A stretch of 64,000 nt of DNA from Gemmatimonadota bacterium (GTDB taxonomy: Bacteria; Gemmatimonadota; Gemmatimonadetes; Gemmatimonadales; GWC2-71-9): assembly GCA_016713435.1 (NCBI GenBank), contig JADJPD010000012.1, positions 62,001 to 126,000 on the forward strand, written 5' to 3'. Each line of letters begins with the position of its first letter. Position 1 is the stretch's first letter. Shown here piece after piece: positions 35,453-43,578 of the stretch. A program made the position numbers and the translations under genes. The notes beneath the pieces are model-generated. The model saw only the letters and a list, made by a program, of their open reading frames with translations. It did no database searches and had not been told where the DNA came from.

Positions 35453-37480
35453 CACGGCTTCACCTCCTTGTGGCAGCTCTCGCACTTGCCGGAGACCGGC
35501 CGCCAGATGAGGCGGCCCGGCACCCGGCTGGCGAGGTCCGTCGGATGACAGCGATTGCAGGCAACCCCCTCATGCCCCCCGCGGAGCGGGAAGCTCGTCG
35601 TCCTGTCGTGGTCGAACCTCGAGGCCGGGGCAAACCGCTCGGTGCCGTGGCAGCTCTCGCACCGGCCCCCATCGCGCAGCTCGGCGAACTGGGTGCCGTG
35701 CACGTTCTCGTGGCAGGCGGCGCAGTCCCGCTTGGTCTCGAAGCTGAGGGCGGGGAAACGCCCGCCCGCCTTCACCAGGCTCGACGCGGGCCGCGGGCCC
35801 GGGGTGCCGAGTTCCTTGTGGCAGGCCACGCAGGGCGTGGCCCCGTGGGCCCCGTCGAGGGGGAAGCCGTAGTCGGCGTGCTGCGTGATCCCTGCCGTGG
35901 AGGGCCGGAAGCGCCTGGCGTCGTGGCACGCCGCGCACCCCGCCGCCTTGGCGCGGGCGCCGCCGGCCGCAAAGCGGCCGGCGTGCGGGTCCACGTGGCA
36001 GCTGGCGCAGTCCTTCTCGGCCAGCGCAAAGCGGAACTTCGCCGTGCCCGTGGCCGGGGTGGCGGCGAGCGGCGGGAGCCCCGTCCGCTCCATGCCGTGG
36101 CAGCTGCGGCAGGTGGCGGTGGCGTGTTCCCCCTCCAGCGGGAAGCCCGCCTTGGCGTGGGCCGCGGCGTCCACGGTGCTCGGCGTCCAGCCGTTCACCT
36201 TGTGGCAATCGGCGCAGGCGCCGGCGCCCGGTGTGCGCGCCAGCTGGCCCCCGTGCACGTCGGCGTGGCAGCCCTGGCAGGTGGCAAACGCCGGCCGGAT
36301 CACCACCCGCGAGGGCCCGAGTCGCGTGGGGGCGCCGGCGGTGGCGTCCTTGCCGTGACACTTGGCGCAGGTCACCGTGGCGTGCTTCCCCTCGAGCGGG
36401 TACCGCGTGGCGGCGTGGTCCTGCACCCGGAAGGTGGCGGGGGTGAAGCCCTGCAGGGCGTGGCAGGCGTCACAGTCGGCGGGCTTGCCCGCGAGGGTGG
36501 CGGTGCCGCCGTGCTGGTCGGCATGGCAGTCGCCGCAGCGCTTGAAGGCCGGCTGCTTCTGCAGGGCCGTGGCAAAGGTGCCGTGGCAGTCGGCGCAGCG
36601 CACCGCGGCGTGCTTGCCGCGGAGCGGATAGCTGGTCTTCTCGTGGTCGAAGTTGTTCCGGTCGATCGTCCGGAAGGACGAGGTCTGGTGGCACTTGGCA
36701 CAGTCGGGGCCGAGGCGGCCGGCGTGCACGTCCTGGTGGCAGTCGGCGCAGCTCTCGGAGCTGACCGGCTTGTAGACCGGCACCAGCTGGCCGGCGGCAT
36801 CCCGGGCCGGGTGCAGCCGCGCGGCCGTGTGGCACTTGTCGCACTCGGTGCTGACGTGCTTGCCGGTGAGCGGGTAGCGGGTCGAGTCGTGGCTGAAGCC
36901 GGGCGTGACTTCCCACTTCCCGAGGTCGTGGCACTTGCCGCAGTCGGTGCCGAGGGCACCGCGATGCACGTCCTCGTGGCACCCGGTGCAGCCCGCCTCG
37001 AGCCCGGTCCACTTGGTGGGCCGGCCCGCCGGGGCCAGGGTGCGCGCCGGGGATACCTGGAACTTGGCCGTGTGGCAGTCCGCGCACTTCGTGGTGGCGT
37101 GGGTCTGCTTGAGCGCCCAGCCCGTTTCGCGATGATCGAAGCGGTCCTCGCTGCCGGCCTTCCACGTGACCATCGCGAACTCGCGCCCCGCGTGGTCCGG
37201 ATGGCACGAGGCGCAGGGTTCACCCTTCACCCCCGGGCGGCCGTGCAGCCCGCGGCCGCGGGCCACCAGCCAGCCCATCTCCTTGTGGCAGCTCAGGCAG
37301 CGGGCGGCCATGCCTTCGTTGCCCCCGCCATGACACTTGGTGCAGTTGCTGTTGCCCTTCGACCGACTGGTGCGCCCGTGCCAGTGGCCCCGGGGAGATC
37401 TGCGCCCCGAGGCCGTGCACGCCGGCGAGCGCCAGCAGGACGAGGAGGGCAAGCCTCCGCAGCGGCGTTACCAGAACCAC
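35452..37480 (-). CDS. 23-haem cytochrome c of the same triheme-repeat family, frameshifted near its signal peptide
   Basis: An exported cytochrome with 23 CxxCH motifs: three N-terminal, six triheme units (F/H-x-H-D...PLxGKHxxxxC, then C..CHxDVHxGxL, then a third motif), and a final pair. It is the larger relative of the neighbouring 16-haem protein. The signal peptide (LRRLALLVLLALAGVHGLGA, then Q, from GTG 37480) is in a different frame from the haem region. Frames join between 37357 and 37370 if one base is removed, giving SPGPLARAHQS before the NSNCTKCH motif. The repaired product is about 675 residues. The GTG overlaps the upstream cytochrome b stop by 13 bases. Confidence 0.88.
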
Positions 37481-38436
37481 GTCATCCCCATGGCCACCGC
37501 CACGCCCACGTGGATCCCCACCGCCACGAGCGCGGTGATGGCAAACGGCCGGTGCGCCACGTGCCAGAAGCGGAACACCCGCTGGGTGGCGGCCAGCATC
37601 CGGGCCTGCTGGGTGAGGGCCATCTCGCTTCGGGCCAGGCGGAGCACCTTGCGGAGCGTGGCCCGGTCCAGCTTGCTGGCCCCCTGGCCGGCGCAGAGCC
37701 GGCGCAGCGCGCGCGCGGCGCGCCAGCGGTCGAGGTCGTCCTTGGCCATCCGGACCAGGGTGGCGCCGAGGCCCAGCCCCTCGCAGGGCGTCGGATCGGA
37801 CCGGAGCAGCGACTCCACCTGCGCGATCGGCAGGCGCGAGGCCTCCGCGATCTTCGCCACCAGTTCGCGGCGCTCGTTGGCCATTTCCTCGGCGCTGAGC
37901 TCGAGGCCGTTGGCACTGCGCGGGATGCGGACGTACAGGTAGCGTCCCACCACCCCACTGGCGCAGACGATGAGCATGGACGCGTACCCGAGCCCGATGA
38001 TCCCCTCGAACCGCCAGCTGGCATGGACCGCCACGAGCACCGGCACGATGAGCGCCACGCCCACGTGCACGTCGAGCCACTTGGCCATGGCGCCCGTCCA
38101 GGCGAGCCAGCGGTACTTCTTGCGGAGCGGGTACAGCCACAGCAGCACGAAGGCGAGCAGCGCCACGATGCCCACGCTCTGGCCCACGTATCCCGACGGA
38201 CGGAGCCAGGCGTGCAGCGGCGAGCGCACCCGTTCCCCCGCGGACGCCAGGTAGTACTCCGATCCCAGGGCGCTCCCGGCCAGGAGCAGCAGGATCACGA
38301 GAACGACGATCGGCGGCCGCCGCTGCGGTTGCTCCGGGGCACCGACGACCCGCCGGGGCCCCGGCGCCGTAGAGCCGGGAACGGTCTGGGCGCCGGAGGA
38401 GCGCTCGGAGGCGGGCAAGACGCGCAGGGTTGTCAT
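37468..38436 (-). CDS. five-helix membrane protein, probable b-type cytochrome
   Basis: A 322-residue inner-membrane protein with about five transmembrane helices (near residues 42-58, 87-103, 124-139, 145-165 and 296-317). Two His pairs are spaced 14 apart: H124/H138 around the third helix and H295/H309 around the last. This is the spacing of bis-His b-haem ligation. The loop between helices 4 and 5 is long and charged. It is the first gene of the leftward module, followed by the 23- and 16-haem proteins, so it probably takes electrons from quinol and passes them to the periplasmic cytochromes. Confidence 0.75.
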   Translation of the reverse strand: MTTLRVLPASERSSGAQTVPGSTAPGPRRVVGAPEQPQRRPPIVVLVILLLLAGSALGSEYYLASAGERVRSPLHAWLRPSGYVGQSVGIVALLAFVLLWLYPLRKKYRWLAWTGAMAKWLDVHVGVALIVPVLVAVHASWRFEGIIGLGYASMLIVCASGVVGRYLYVRIPRSANGLELSAEEMANERRELVAKIAEASRLPIAQVESLLRSDPTPCEGLGLGATLVRMAKDDLDRWRAARALRRLCAGQGASKLDRATLRKVLRLARSEMALTQQARMLAATQRVFRFWHVAHRPFAITALVAVGIHVGVAVAMGMTWFW

Positions 38437-38664
38437 GGCAAGATGCGACGCCCGATGCGGGCGTTCCGACAAAGAGCAGGATTGTGAACGGGCACGCACC
38501 CTGCCACAGCAAGAATCGCACACTCGATTCCCTGGTCCGGCAAGCGTGCTAAGTCCATGCAGCGGCGGGCACTTCGCATCTGGACCGTCGGAGACAGCGC
38601 CGTTGGGATTGCGACACTGCATTGCATCTGTAACGAATCGTTCGTCACACCTCGTCGGCTATTC
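38437..38664. promoter_or_regulatory. divergent promoter region of the cytochrome b and FAD oxidoreductase genes
   Basis: A 228-base region between divergent starts. It includes a hairpin cgcccg-atg-cgggcg (38449-38463) just upstream of the cytochrome b gene and the near-palindrome at 38630-38648. I could not assign -35/-10 boxes with confidence. Confidence 0.45.
38630..38648. promoter_or_regulatory. operator-like near-palindrome GTAACGAA-TCG-TTCGTCAC
   Basis: Eight-base arms around a 3-base spacer pair at 7 of 8 positions. It lies 17 bases upstream of the FAD oxidoreductase ATG (38665), in the divergent region. Size and symmetry fit a dimeric regulator site, but it matches no FNR/CRP-type consensus that I recognise. 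Confidence 0.35.
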
Positions 38665-39989
38665 ATGAACGGCGGACTCATGTATCTCATCCTCGCCCTC
38701 GTCACGGTGCTCGCGGTTGTGCTGCAGGTCACCAGCCAGCGGCGCCGGGAAGCCTCGGCGCGCCAGGCGGCCAAGGCGCATGGAGGCGCCACGGCGATGG
38801 CGCAGCATCCGCGCATCGACCTGACCCATTGCATCGGGTGCGGCTCCTGCGTCGAGGCGTGCCCGGAGAGCGGGGTGCTGGCGGTGATTGGCGGGAAGGC
38901 GGCGCTGGCGCAGCCGCAGAAGTGCATCGGGCACGGCCTGTGTGCCGAGGCGTGCCCGGTCGGGGCCATCGAGATCGTCATGGCGCCGCCCAGCGTCAAC
39001 GCGGACCTCCCGGCGCTCACCCCCGACCTCGAGACCGAGATCCCCAATCTCTTCGTCGTCGGGGAGCTGACGGGGTTGGCGCTCATCAAGAACGCGGTCA
39101 ACCAGGGGCGTGAGACGGCCGACCGCATCGCCGAGCGGGTGCCCAAGCTCCGCGCCCGCCGCATTGGCGAGGTGGTGGACGTCTGCATCGTGGGGGCCGG
39201 GCCGGCGGGCCTGAGCGCCGGCCTGCGCGCCGTGGAGCGCGGCCTGAGTCACGTGGTGCTCGAGGCCGAGGACCTCGGCGGGACGGTCGCCAAGTACCCG
39301 CGCCAGAAGCTGGTGCTCACCAGCCCCGTGGAATTCCCGACGCACGGTCCCTTCCGGAAGCTCGAGCTGTCCAAGGAGGACCTGCTCGAGTTCTGGGGGA
39401 AGGCGGTGAAGAAGGCCGGCCTCAAGGTCCGCACCCGCGAGCGGGTGGAGAACATCCAGCAGGAACCCGACGGGGCGTTCACCATCGAGACCCCGCAGGG
39501 CCGCTACCGCGCCTTGAGCGTCGTCCTGGCCATCGGTCGGCGGGGCAGCCCCCGCAAGCTGGACGTGCCCGGCGAAGAGCTGCCCAAGGTGATGTACAGC
39601 CTCCTGGACGCCGCCTCCTACCAGGGCAAGCGGATCCTCGTGGTGGGCGGGGGAGACAGCGCGGTGGAGGCGGCCATGGGCCTGGCCAGCCAGCCGGGCA
39701 ACACGGTCACGCTCTCCTACCGCAAGGACGTCTTCATGCGCCTCAAGGACCGGAACGAGAAGCGGGTCCGGGAGTACATGCGGAAGGGGAGACTGCAGGT
39801 GGTGTTCAATTCCCAGCCACTCGAGATCCGGCCCGGATCCGTGGTGCTCGGGGTCCAGGGGGCCGGCGGGAGGTCCCCAACGACCTGGTCTGGGTATTCG
39901 CGGGCGGAACACCCCCCAAGGCCTTCATGGAAAAGATCGGTCTTTCTTGCGGTTCCCGGGCGCTCGAGGGGGCGCGCGAAGTGGCCTGA
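38665..39989 (+). CDS. membrane-anchored ferredoxin/FAD-NAD(P) oxidoreductase, frameshifted near its C-terminus
   Basis: A ~441-residue (repaired) protein: N-terminal transmembrane helix (YLILALVTVLAVVLQVTS), a two-cluster ferredoxin (CIGCGSCVEACP, then CIGHGLCAEACP) and a thioredoxin-reductase-like flavin domain (VDVCIVGAGPAGLSAGLRAV for FAD, RILVVGGGDSAVEAAMGLA for NAD(P)). The second cluster has His in place of one Cys (CxxHxxCxxxCP). Frame is lost in the G run at 39868-39870; adding one base gives EVPNDLVWVFAGGTPP and a stop at 39987. ATG 38680 is an alternative start. Divergent from the cytochrome b operon, it could link NAD(P)H to the electron-transfer chain. Confidence 0.8.
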
Positions 39990-40030
39990 CCTCGTATATT
40001 GGAAATGCAACCTCCTGACGGAGAATTGGC

Positions 40031-40456
40031 ATGAAGGCGGGGACCAAGTTCGCAGTCGGGGCCGGCATCATCGTGCTCAGCGTGGCCGCCCTGATGGCAC
40101 AGGGAGTCAAGCAGTTCGGGCAGTACTCGCTCAAGCCCACCGAGCTCGCGGCGCGGGCCGAGGCCGACCCGGCGTTCTACGACACCGGCGTGAAGATGGA
40201 AGCCAAGGTGGTGCCCGGCACCATCAAGCGGGACGCCGCCACGCAGACCATCGATTTCGTGGTCTCCGACGGCGGGAAGCAGATCCCGGTGACCTATCGT
40301 GGCCTCGCGCCCGATACCTTCACCGACCAGATGGAAATCGAGGTTGTCGTCGAGGGCCGCTACGGGCGGGACGGCGTCTTCCACGCCACCACGCTCCTGG
40401 CCAAGTGCGGGTCGCGCTACGAGGCGCAGTACAACAACCAGGGCAAGCCGGTCTAA
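40031..40456 (+). CDS. ccmE: CcmE-type haem chaperone, cysteine variant
   Basis: A 141-residue membrane-anchored haem chaperone of System I cytochrome c maturation: N-terminal helix (FAVGAGIIVLSVAALMAQG), then an OB-like beta domain (FVVSDGGKQIPVTYRGLAPD). It ends with CGSRYEA. In classical CcmE haem binds covalently to His in HxxxY; here the position is Cys126, giving C126-x3-Y130, the cysteine-type variant known from other lineages. It lies 41 bases after the FAD oxidoreductase and ends at a strong terminator. The family assignment is firm; the chemistry of haem attachment is inferred. Confidence 0.85.
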   Translation: MKAGTKFAVGAGIIVLSVAALMAQGVKQFGQYSLKPTELAARAEADPAFYDTGVKMEAKVVPGTIKRDAATQTIDFVVSDGGKQIPVTYRGLAPDTFTDQMEIEVVVEGRYGRDGVFHATTLLAKCGSRYEAQYNNQGKPV

Positions 40457-40485
40457 GTCCCCGCCCAGGACCCGTGCCGCACGCA

Positions 40486-40515
40486 GGGGCCGCCTCCCAC
40501 CCGGGAGGCGGCCCC
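40486..40515 (+). terminator. terminator after ccmE
   Basis: ggggccgcctccc (40486-40498) and gggaggcggcccc (40503-40515) pair over 13 bp with a 4-base loop, followed by ttgtc. It lies 30 bases after the ccmE stop. Confidence 0.65.
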
Positions 40516-40581
40516 TTGTCATGCCGGCACCCCCCGCCCGGGGCCGGGGCGCGCCTCCCACGCCTGGGCCACCGCAAACGA

Positions 40582-40612
40582 CCGCGCCCCCGGCGCAGGG
40601 CCGGGGGCGCGG
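40582..40612 (-). terminator. terminator of the leftward cytochrome operon
   Basis: ccgcgcccccggc (40582-40594) and gccgggggcgcgg (40600-40612) pair over 13 bp with a 5-base loop. On the minus strand it follows the 16-haem gene stop (40631) by about 18 bases and is followed by a short T-containing stretch. Confidence 0.65.
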
Positions 40613-40630
40613 GGTTGGCTGCAACCTGGG

Positions 40631-42091
40631 TCAGCGGGTGGGGATGTTCCGCCCGTGGCAGGCCGAGCAGGTCTGCGGGTTCCGCTTGGCCAGGCGCTCG
40701 GCGTTGAAGCCGGGGCCGTGCGGGTTGAAGTGGCGGCCGGCGGTGGCCGAGTGGCAGAGCAGGCAGTCGCGCTCGGTGTGGCAGGTGACGCAGCTCTCGA
40801 GCGTCTGTCGCGCCGCGGTGCCGTGGTTGAGCAGGAAGCTGCCCTGCGCATCGTGGTAGCCGGGCCCGATGGTGCCGGCCGAGCGAAGCCCTGACTGCAC
40901 GTGGCAGGTGGCGCAGAACTGCTGCTGGTTGTGGCACTCGGCGCAGTCCGACTGCCGGTTGGTGGCCGCGGACGGATGCCGGGTCAGGAAGCCCGCGGGG
41001 TGGTAGCTCCCCTCGCGCCCCGGATCGGGCCGGTGACAGTCGAGGCACTCGCTGCGCGCGTGGCAGGTGGCGCAGCTCTGCGGGTTGGCGCTGGCATCGG
41101 GGCCGTGGCGGTCCGCGAAGTCCGGAGAGTGCGTGACGGGCTTGCGGCGCTCGATCTTGGCGCCGGCGGCCCGGCCCGGCCCGGCGGCGGGCAGGGCGGC
41201 GGCCACCCGGGGCTGGGCCTGGTGGCAGGCGACGCAGCTCTCGCTCGTGTGGCAGTTGGCGCAGGTCTCGGCGCGGCGCTTGGCCTGCGGGCCGTGGACC
41301 GAGAGGAAATCGGCCCGGTCGTGGCTGGCCGGCTGCTTGATCTCCGCCTTGAAGGCCAGGGACCGCGGGTCGGGCGCCAGCGCCTGGATGAGCCGGAGCT
41401 CGGGGGCGTTGACGTGGCACTGGGCGCAGAAGTCGCGCGCGTGGCAGGTGGCGCAGCTGGCCGCCACCGGCTGGCGCGTGCCGGCGGGCGGCTCCGCCTG
41501 CTTGCCGTGCCCACGCTGGGTCATGAAGTCCGGCGCGTCATGCGAGGCCGGCTTCTCGAACGCGGCCACCCGTTCCTGCGGCAGCGCCGTAGCGCGGGCC
41601 AGCGGGAGGTGGCAGGTGGCGCACGCCGTGTCGGGGGCGGAGAAGTGGGCCACCTTGACCCCATGGCAGTCGAGGCACTGGCCGGTGAGGGCCCGCTCCA
41701 CCGTCATCCAGCCCTTGCCCTTCGGCGTGTGGCACTCGCTGCAGGTCACCGCGCTGTCCGCCTTGACCTTCCGCGTGAACTCCTCGCGGTGCTTGGCGTG
41801 CGTGAAGCGGAGGTTGTTGGGCCGGGCGCCGACGGGGCGTGGCTGCCAGTCCACTTTCTTCTCCACGTCGCCGTCATGGCAGCTCTCGCAGCTGGCGGCG
41901 CTAGGGAAGACGCTCCGCGCCGAGTCGAGCACGCCCGCGTGGCAGGTGGTGCAGGTCGGGAAGAGCTTGGCGTGCTTCGGGTGGTCGAACCCGTCGCGCC
42001 GGGCGCCGGTGGTCACCCCGGCCCCCACCAGCAGCAGGGTGAGCACGGTGAGCGCGAGGCGCCCGAGGGTCGAACGATCGAGGCGGCTCAT
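40631..42091 (-). CDS. 16-haem cytochrome c of the second module
   Basis: A 486-residue exported protein with an N-terminal helix (LGRLALTVLTLLLVGAGVTT) and 16 CxxCH motifs. Motifs are less regularly spaced than in the first module, often as close pairs about 5 to 12 residues apart (CATCHARDFCAQCH, CANCHTSESCVACH). The histidine-rich spacers fit bis-His ligation. Its start overlaps the stop of the second barrel gene by 4 bases (ATGA). It is probably periplasmic, passing electrons between the inner-membrane 20-haem cytochrome and the barrel. Confidence 0.9.
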   Translation of the reverse strand: MSRLDRSTLGRLALTVLTLLLVGAGVTTGARRDGFDHPKHAKLFPTCTTCHAGVLDSARSVFPSAASCESCHDGDVEKKVDWQPRPVGARPNNLRFTHAKHREEFTRKVKADSAVTCSECHTPKGKGWMTVERALTGQCLDCHGVKVAHFSAPDTACATCHLPLARATALPQERVAAFEKPASHDAPDFMTQRGHGKQAEPPAGTRQPVAASCATCHARDFCAQCHVNAPELRLIQALAPDPRSLAFKAEIKQPASHDRADFLSVHGPQAKRRAETCANCHTSESCVACHQAQPRVAAALPAAGPGRAAGAKIERRKPVTHSPDFADRHGPDASANPQSCATCHARSECLDCHRPDPGREGSYHPAGFLTRHPSAATNRQSDCAECHNQQQFCATCHVQSGLRSAGTIGPGYHDAQGSFLLNHGTAARQTLESCVTCHTERDCLLCHSATAGRHFNPHGPGFNAERLAKRNPQTCSACHGRNIPTR

Positions 42092-43578
42092 CGCGCGGTC
42101 CTCCGGCGGGCGGGCGGCAGCGTCAGGCGGTCGGCGTCGGAGCCGAACATCCAGGTGAGCCCGGCCCGGAGCCGGGTCTGCGACCAGTCGATCGCGGCCG
42201 CGTCCGGCCGGTCGCGATCCTCGCTGTACCGGGTGATCGCGGCGTTGAAGCGCAGGTGCTCGCCGGCCCGGTAGTCGGCGGCGAGGCCCCCGTACTTGAG
42301 GGTGGCGTCGGAGAAGCGGAACTCGAGCGGCCGCTCGAGCCGCCCGCCGGAGGCCGTCAGCGTCAGCCGCGGCACCGGTCGCACGCTCACGCTCGCATCC
42401 CAGCCCTGCGCGGCCGCACCGGGCCCGCGCTCGTCGTGGATGCCGAGATCGGCGCTCACCGCCTGGCTGAAGGCGTAGCCCACGCCGGCGCTCCAGCGCC
42501 AGCCGTCGGTCTCCTCGTCCACCAGGGGCGTGAAGGTCTCGGTGTCGTCGTAGTTGTACTTCTCACCGGAGGCCCGGAGCTCGAGCCCCGGCACCGGGGT
42601 GACCCAGAGCGATCCGTTCACGGCGTTGTAGGGAACAGGGGAGAAGGCGCCCCAGATGGTCCAGAGGTCGAAGTAGGGCCGGTACCGGCGCAGCCCCACC
42701 GCCCCCCCGAACAGCCGGTTGGTGTGGCGGAGGGCGACGTCGCTGGTGCCCCACCACTCGTTGGAGAGGTCGTACTCCGCCCCGGCCGTGAGGCTCCAGC
42801 CCGGGAGGGGACGGACCGCGCCGGAGAGCGCGATGCGCTCCGAGACGAAGAAGTCGGTGGCCGGGTCCACCTCGCGGAGGTACTCGGCGCGGGCTTCCAC
42901 CACCTGCCGCTCGAGGCCGAGGCCGGCGCCGATCAGGCGCTGGCGCTGGAGCGGCTGCCACTGGTCCAGCGGATTGAGGGCTTCGCTCGTCACCGGGAGG
43001 GCCGTACCGCGGGCCAGCCCCCAGCCGCCGAACAGGTCGGCCGTGAGGCCGACGGTCGGCACGCGATAGGTGGCGCGGGCGCCATCGAAGCCGGTGTACC
43101 CGAGGCGCCAGCGCATCACCTGGCGGCCCACCCGGACCGTGTAGCGGGTGGCGGCGTACTCGGCGTAGCCCTCGAAGAGCTGCAGCGCCGGGTCGGTGCC
43201 GGGCCAGATGTTGGCGTCGCCAAAGTCGGCGGCGAGCCGTGCGTTGGCGTGCAGGCTGAGGCCCTTCACCCCGAAGCCCCAGGCGGTGAGGTCAACGGTG
43301 GAGGTGAAGGGGCCGCCGGTCTGGCGGGCACCGGCACGGTAGTAGTCACAGTAGGTGCGGCCGGCGATGCAGTAGGCCGCGTAGCCGTCCGGCGTCTGGG
43401 ACCCGCCGGTGGGGGCCGGGACCACCTGGCCCACCGGGATGCTGTCGAGCCGGAGGCCGCGGTAGCTCACGCTCTGCGCGCCGGCATCCACCCGGACGGT
43501 GTAATCCTGCGCCGCGAGCGGCGACGCCAGCAGGGCGCCGGCCGCGAGGAGCACGGTGGAACGCATGACGGGCCTCAT
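42088..43578 (-). CDS. outer-membrane beta-barrel of the second cytochrome module
   Basis: A 496-residue exported protein: signal peptide (MRSTVLLAAGALLASPLAAQ) and many amphipathic strands with aromatic girdles (GWSLTAGAEYDLSNEWWGTS, LTLTASGGRLERPLEFRFSD), giving an estimated large barrel of 18 or more strands. The C-terminus (RLRAGLTWMFGSDADRL, then a short basic tail) is barrel-like. Overlaps of 4 bases with both neighbouring cytochrome genes show tight co-expression. In position it resembles the porin of porin-cytochrome conduits, although I see no sequence similarity to MtrB that I could vouch for. Confidence 0.72.
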   Translation of the reverse strand: MRPVMRSTVLLAAGALLASPLAAQDYTVRVDAGAQSVSYRGLRLDSIPVGQVVPAPTGGSQTPDGYAAYCIAGRTYCDYYRAGARQTGGPFTSTVDLTAWGFGVKGLSLHANARLAADFGDANIWPGTDPALQLFEGYAEYAATRYTVRVGRQVMRWRLGYTGFDGARATYRVPTVGLTADLFGGWGLARGTALPVTSEALNPLDQWQPLQRQRLIGAGLGLERQVVEARAEYLREVDPATDFFVSERIALSGAVRPLPGWSLTAGAEYDLSNEWWGTSDVALRHTNRLFGGAVGLRRYRPYFDLWTIWGAFSPVPYNAVNGSLWVTPVPGLELRASGEKYNYDDTETFTPLVDEETDGWRWSAGVGYAFSQAVSADLGIHDERGPGAAAQGWDASVSVRPVPRLTLTASGGRLERPLEFRFSDATLKYGGLAADYRAGEHLRFNAAITRYSEDRDRPDAAAIDWSQTRLRAGLTWMFGSDADRLTLPPARRRTAR

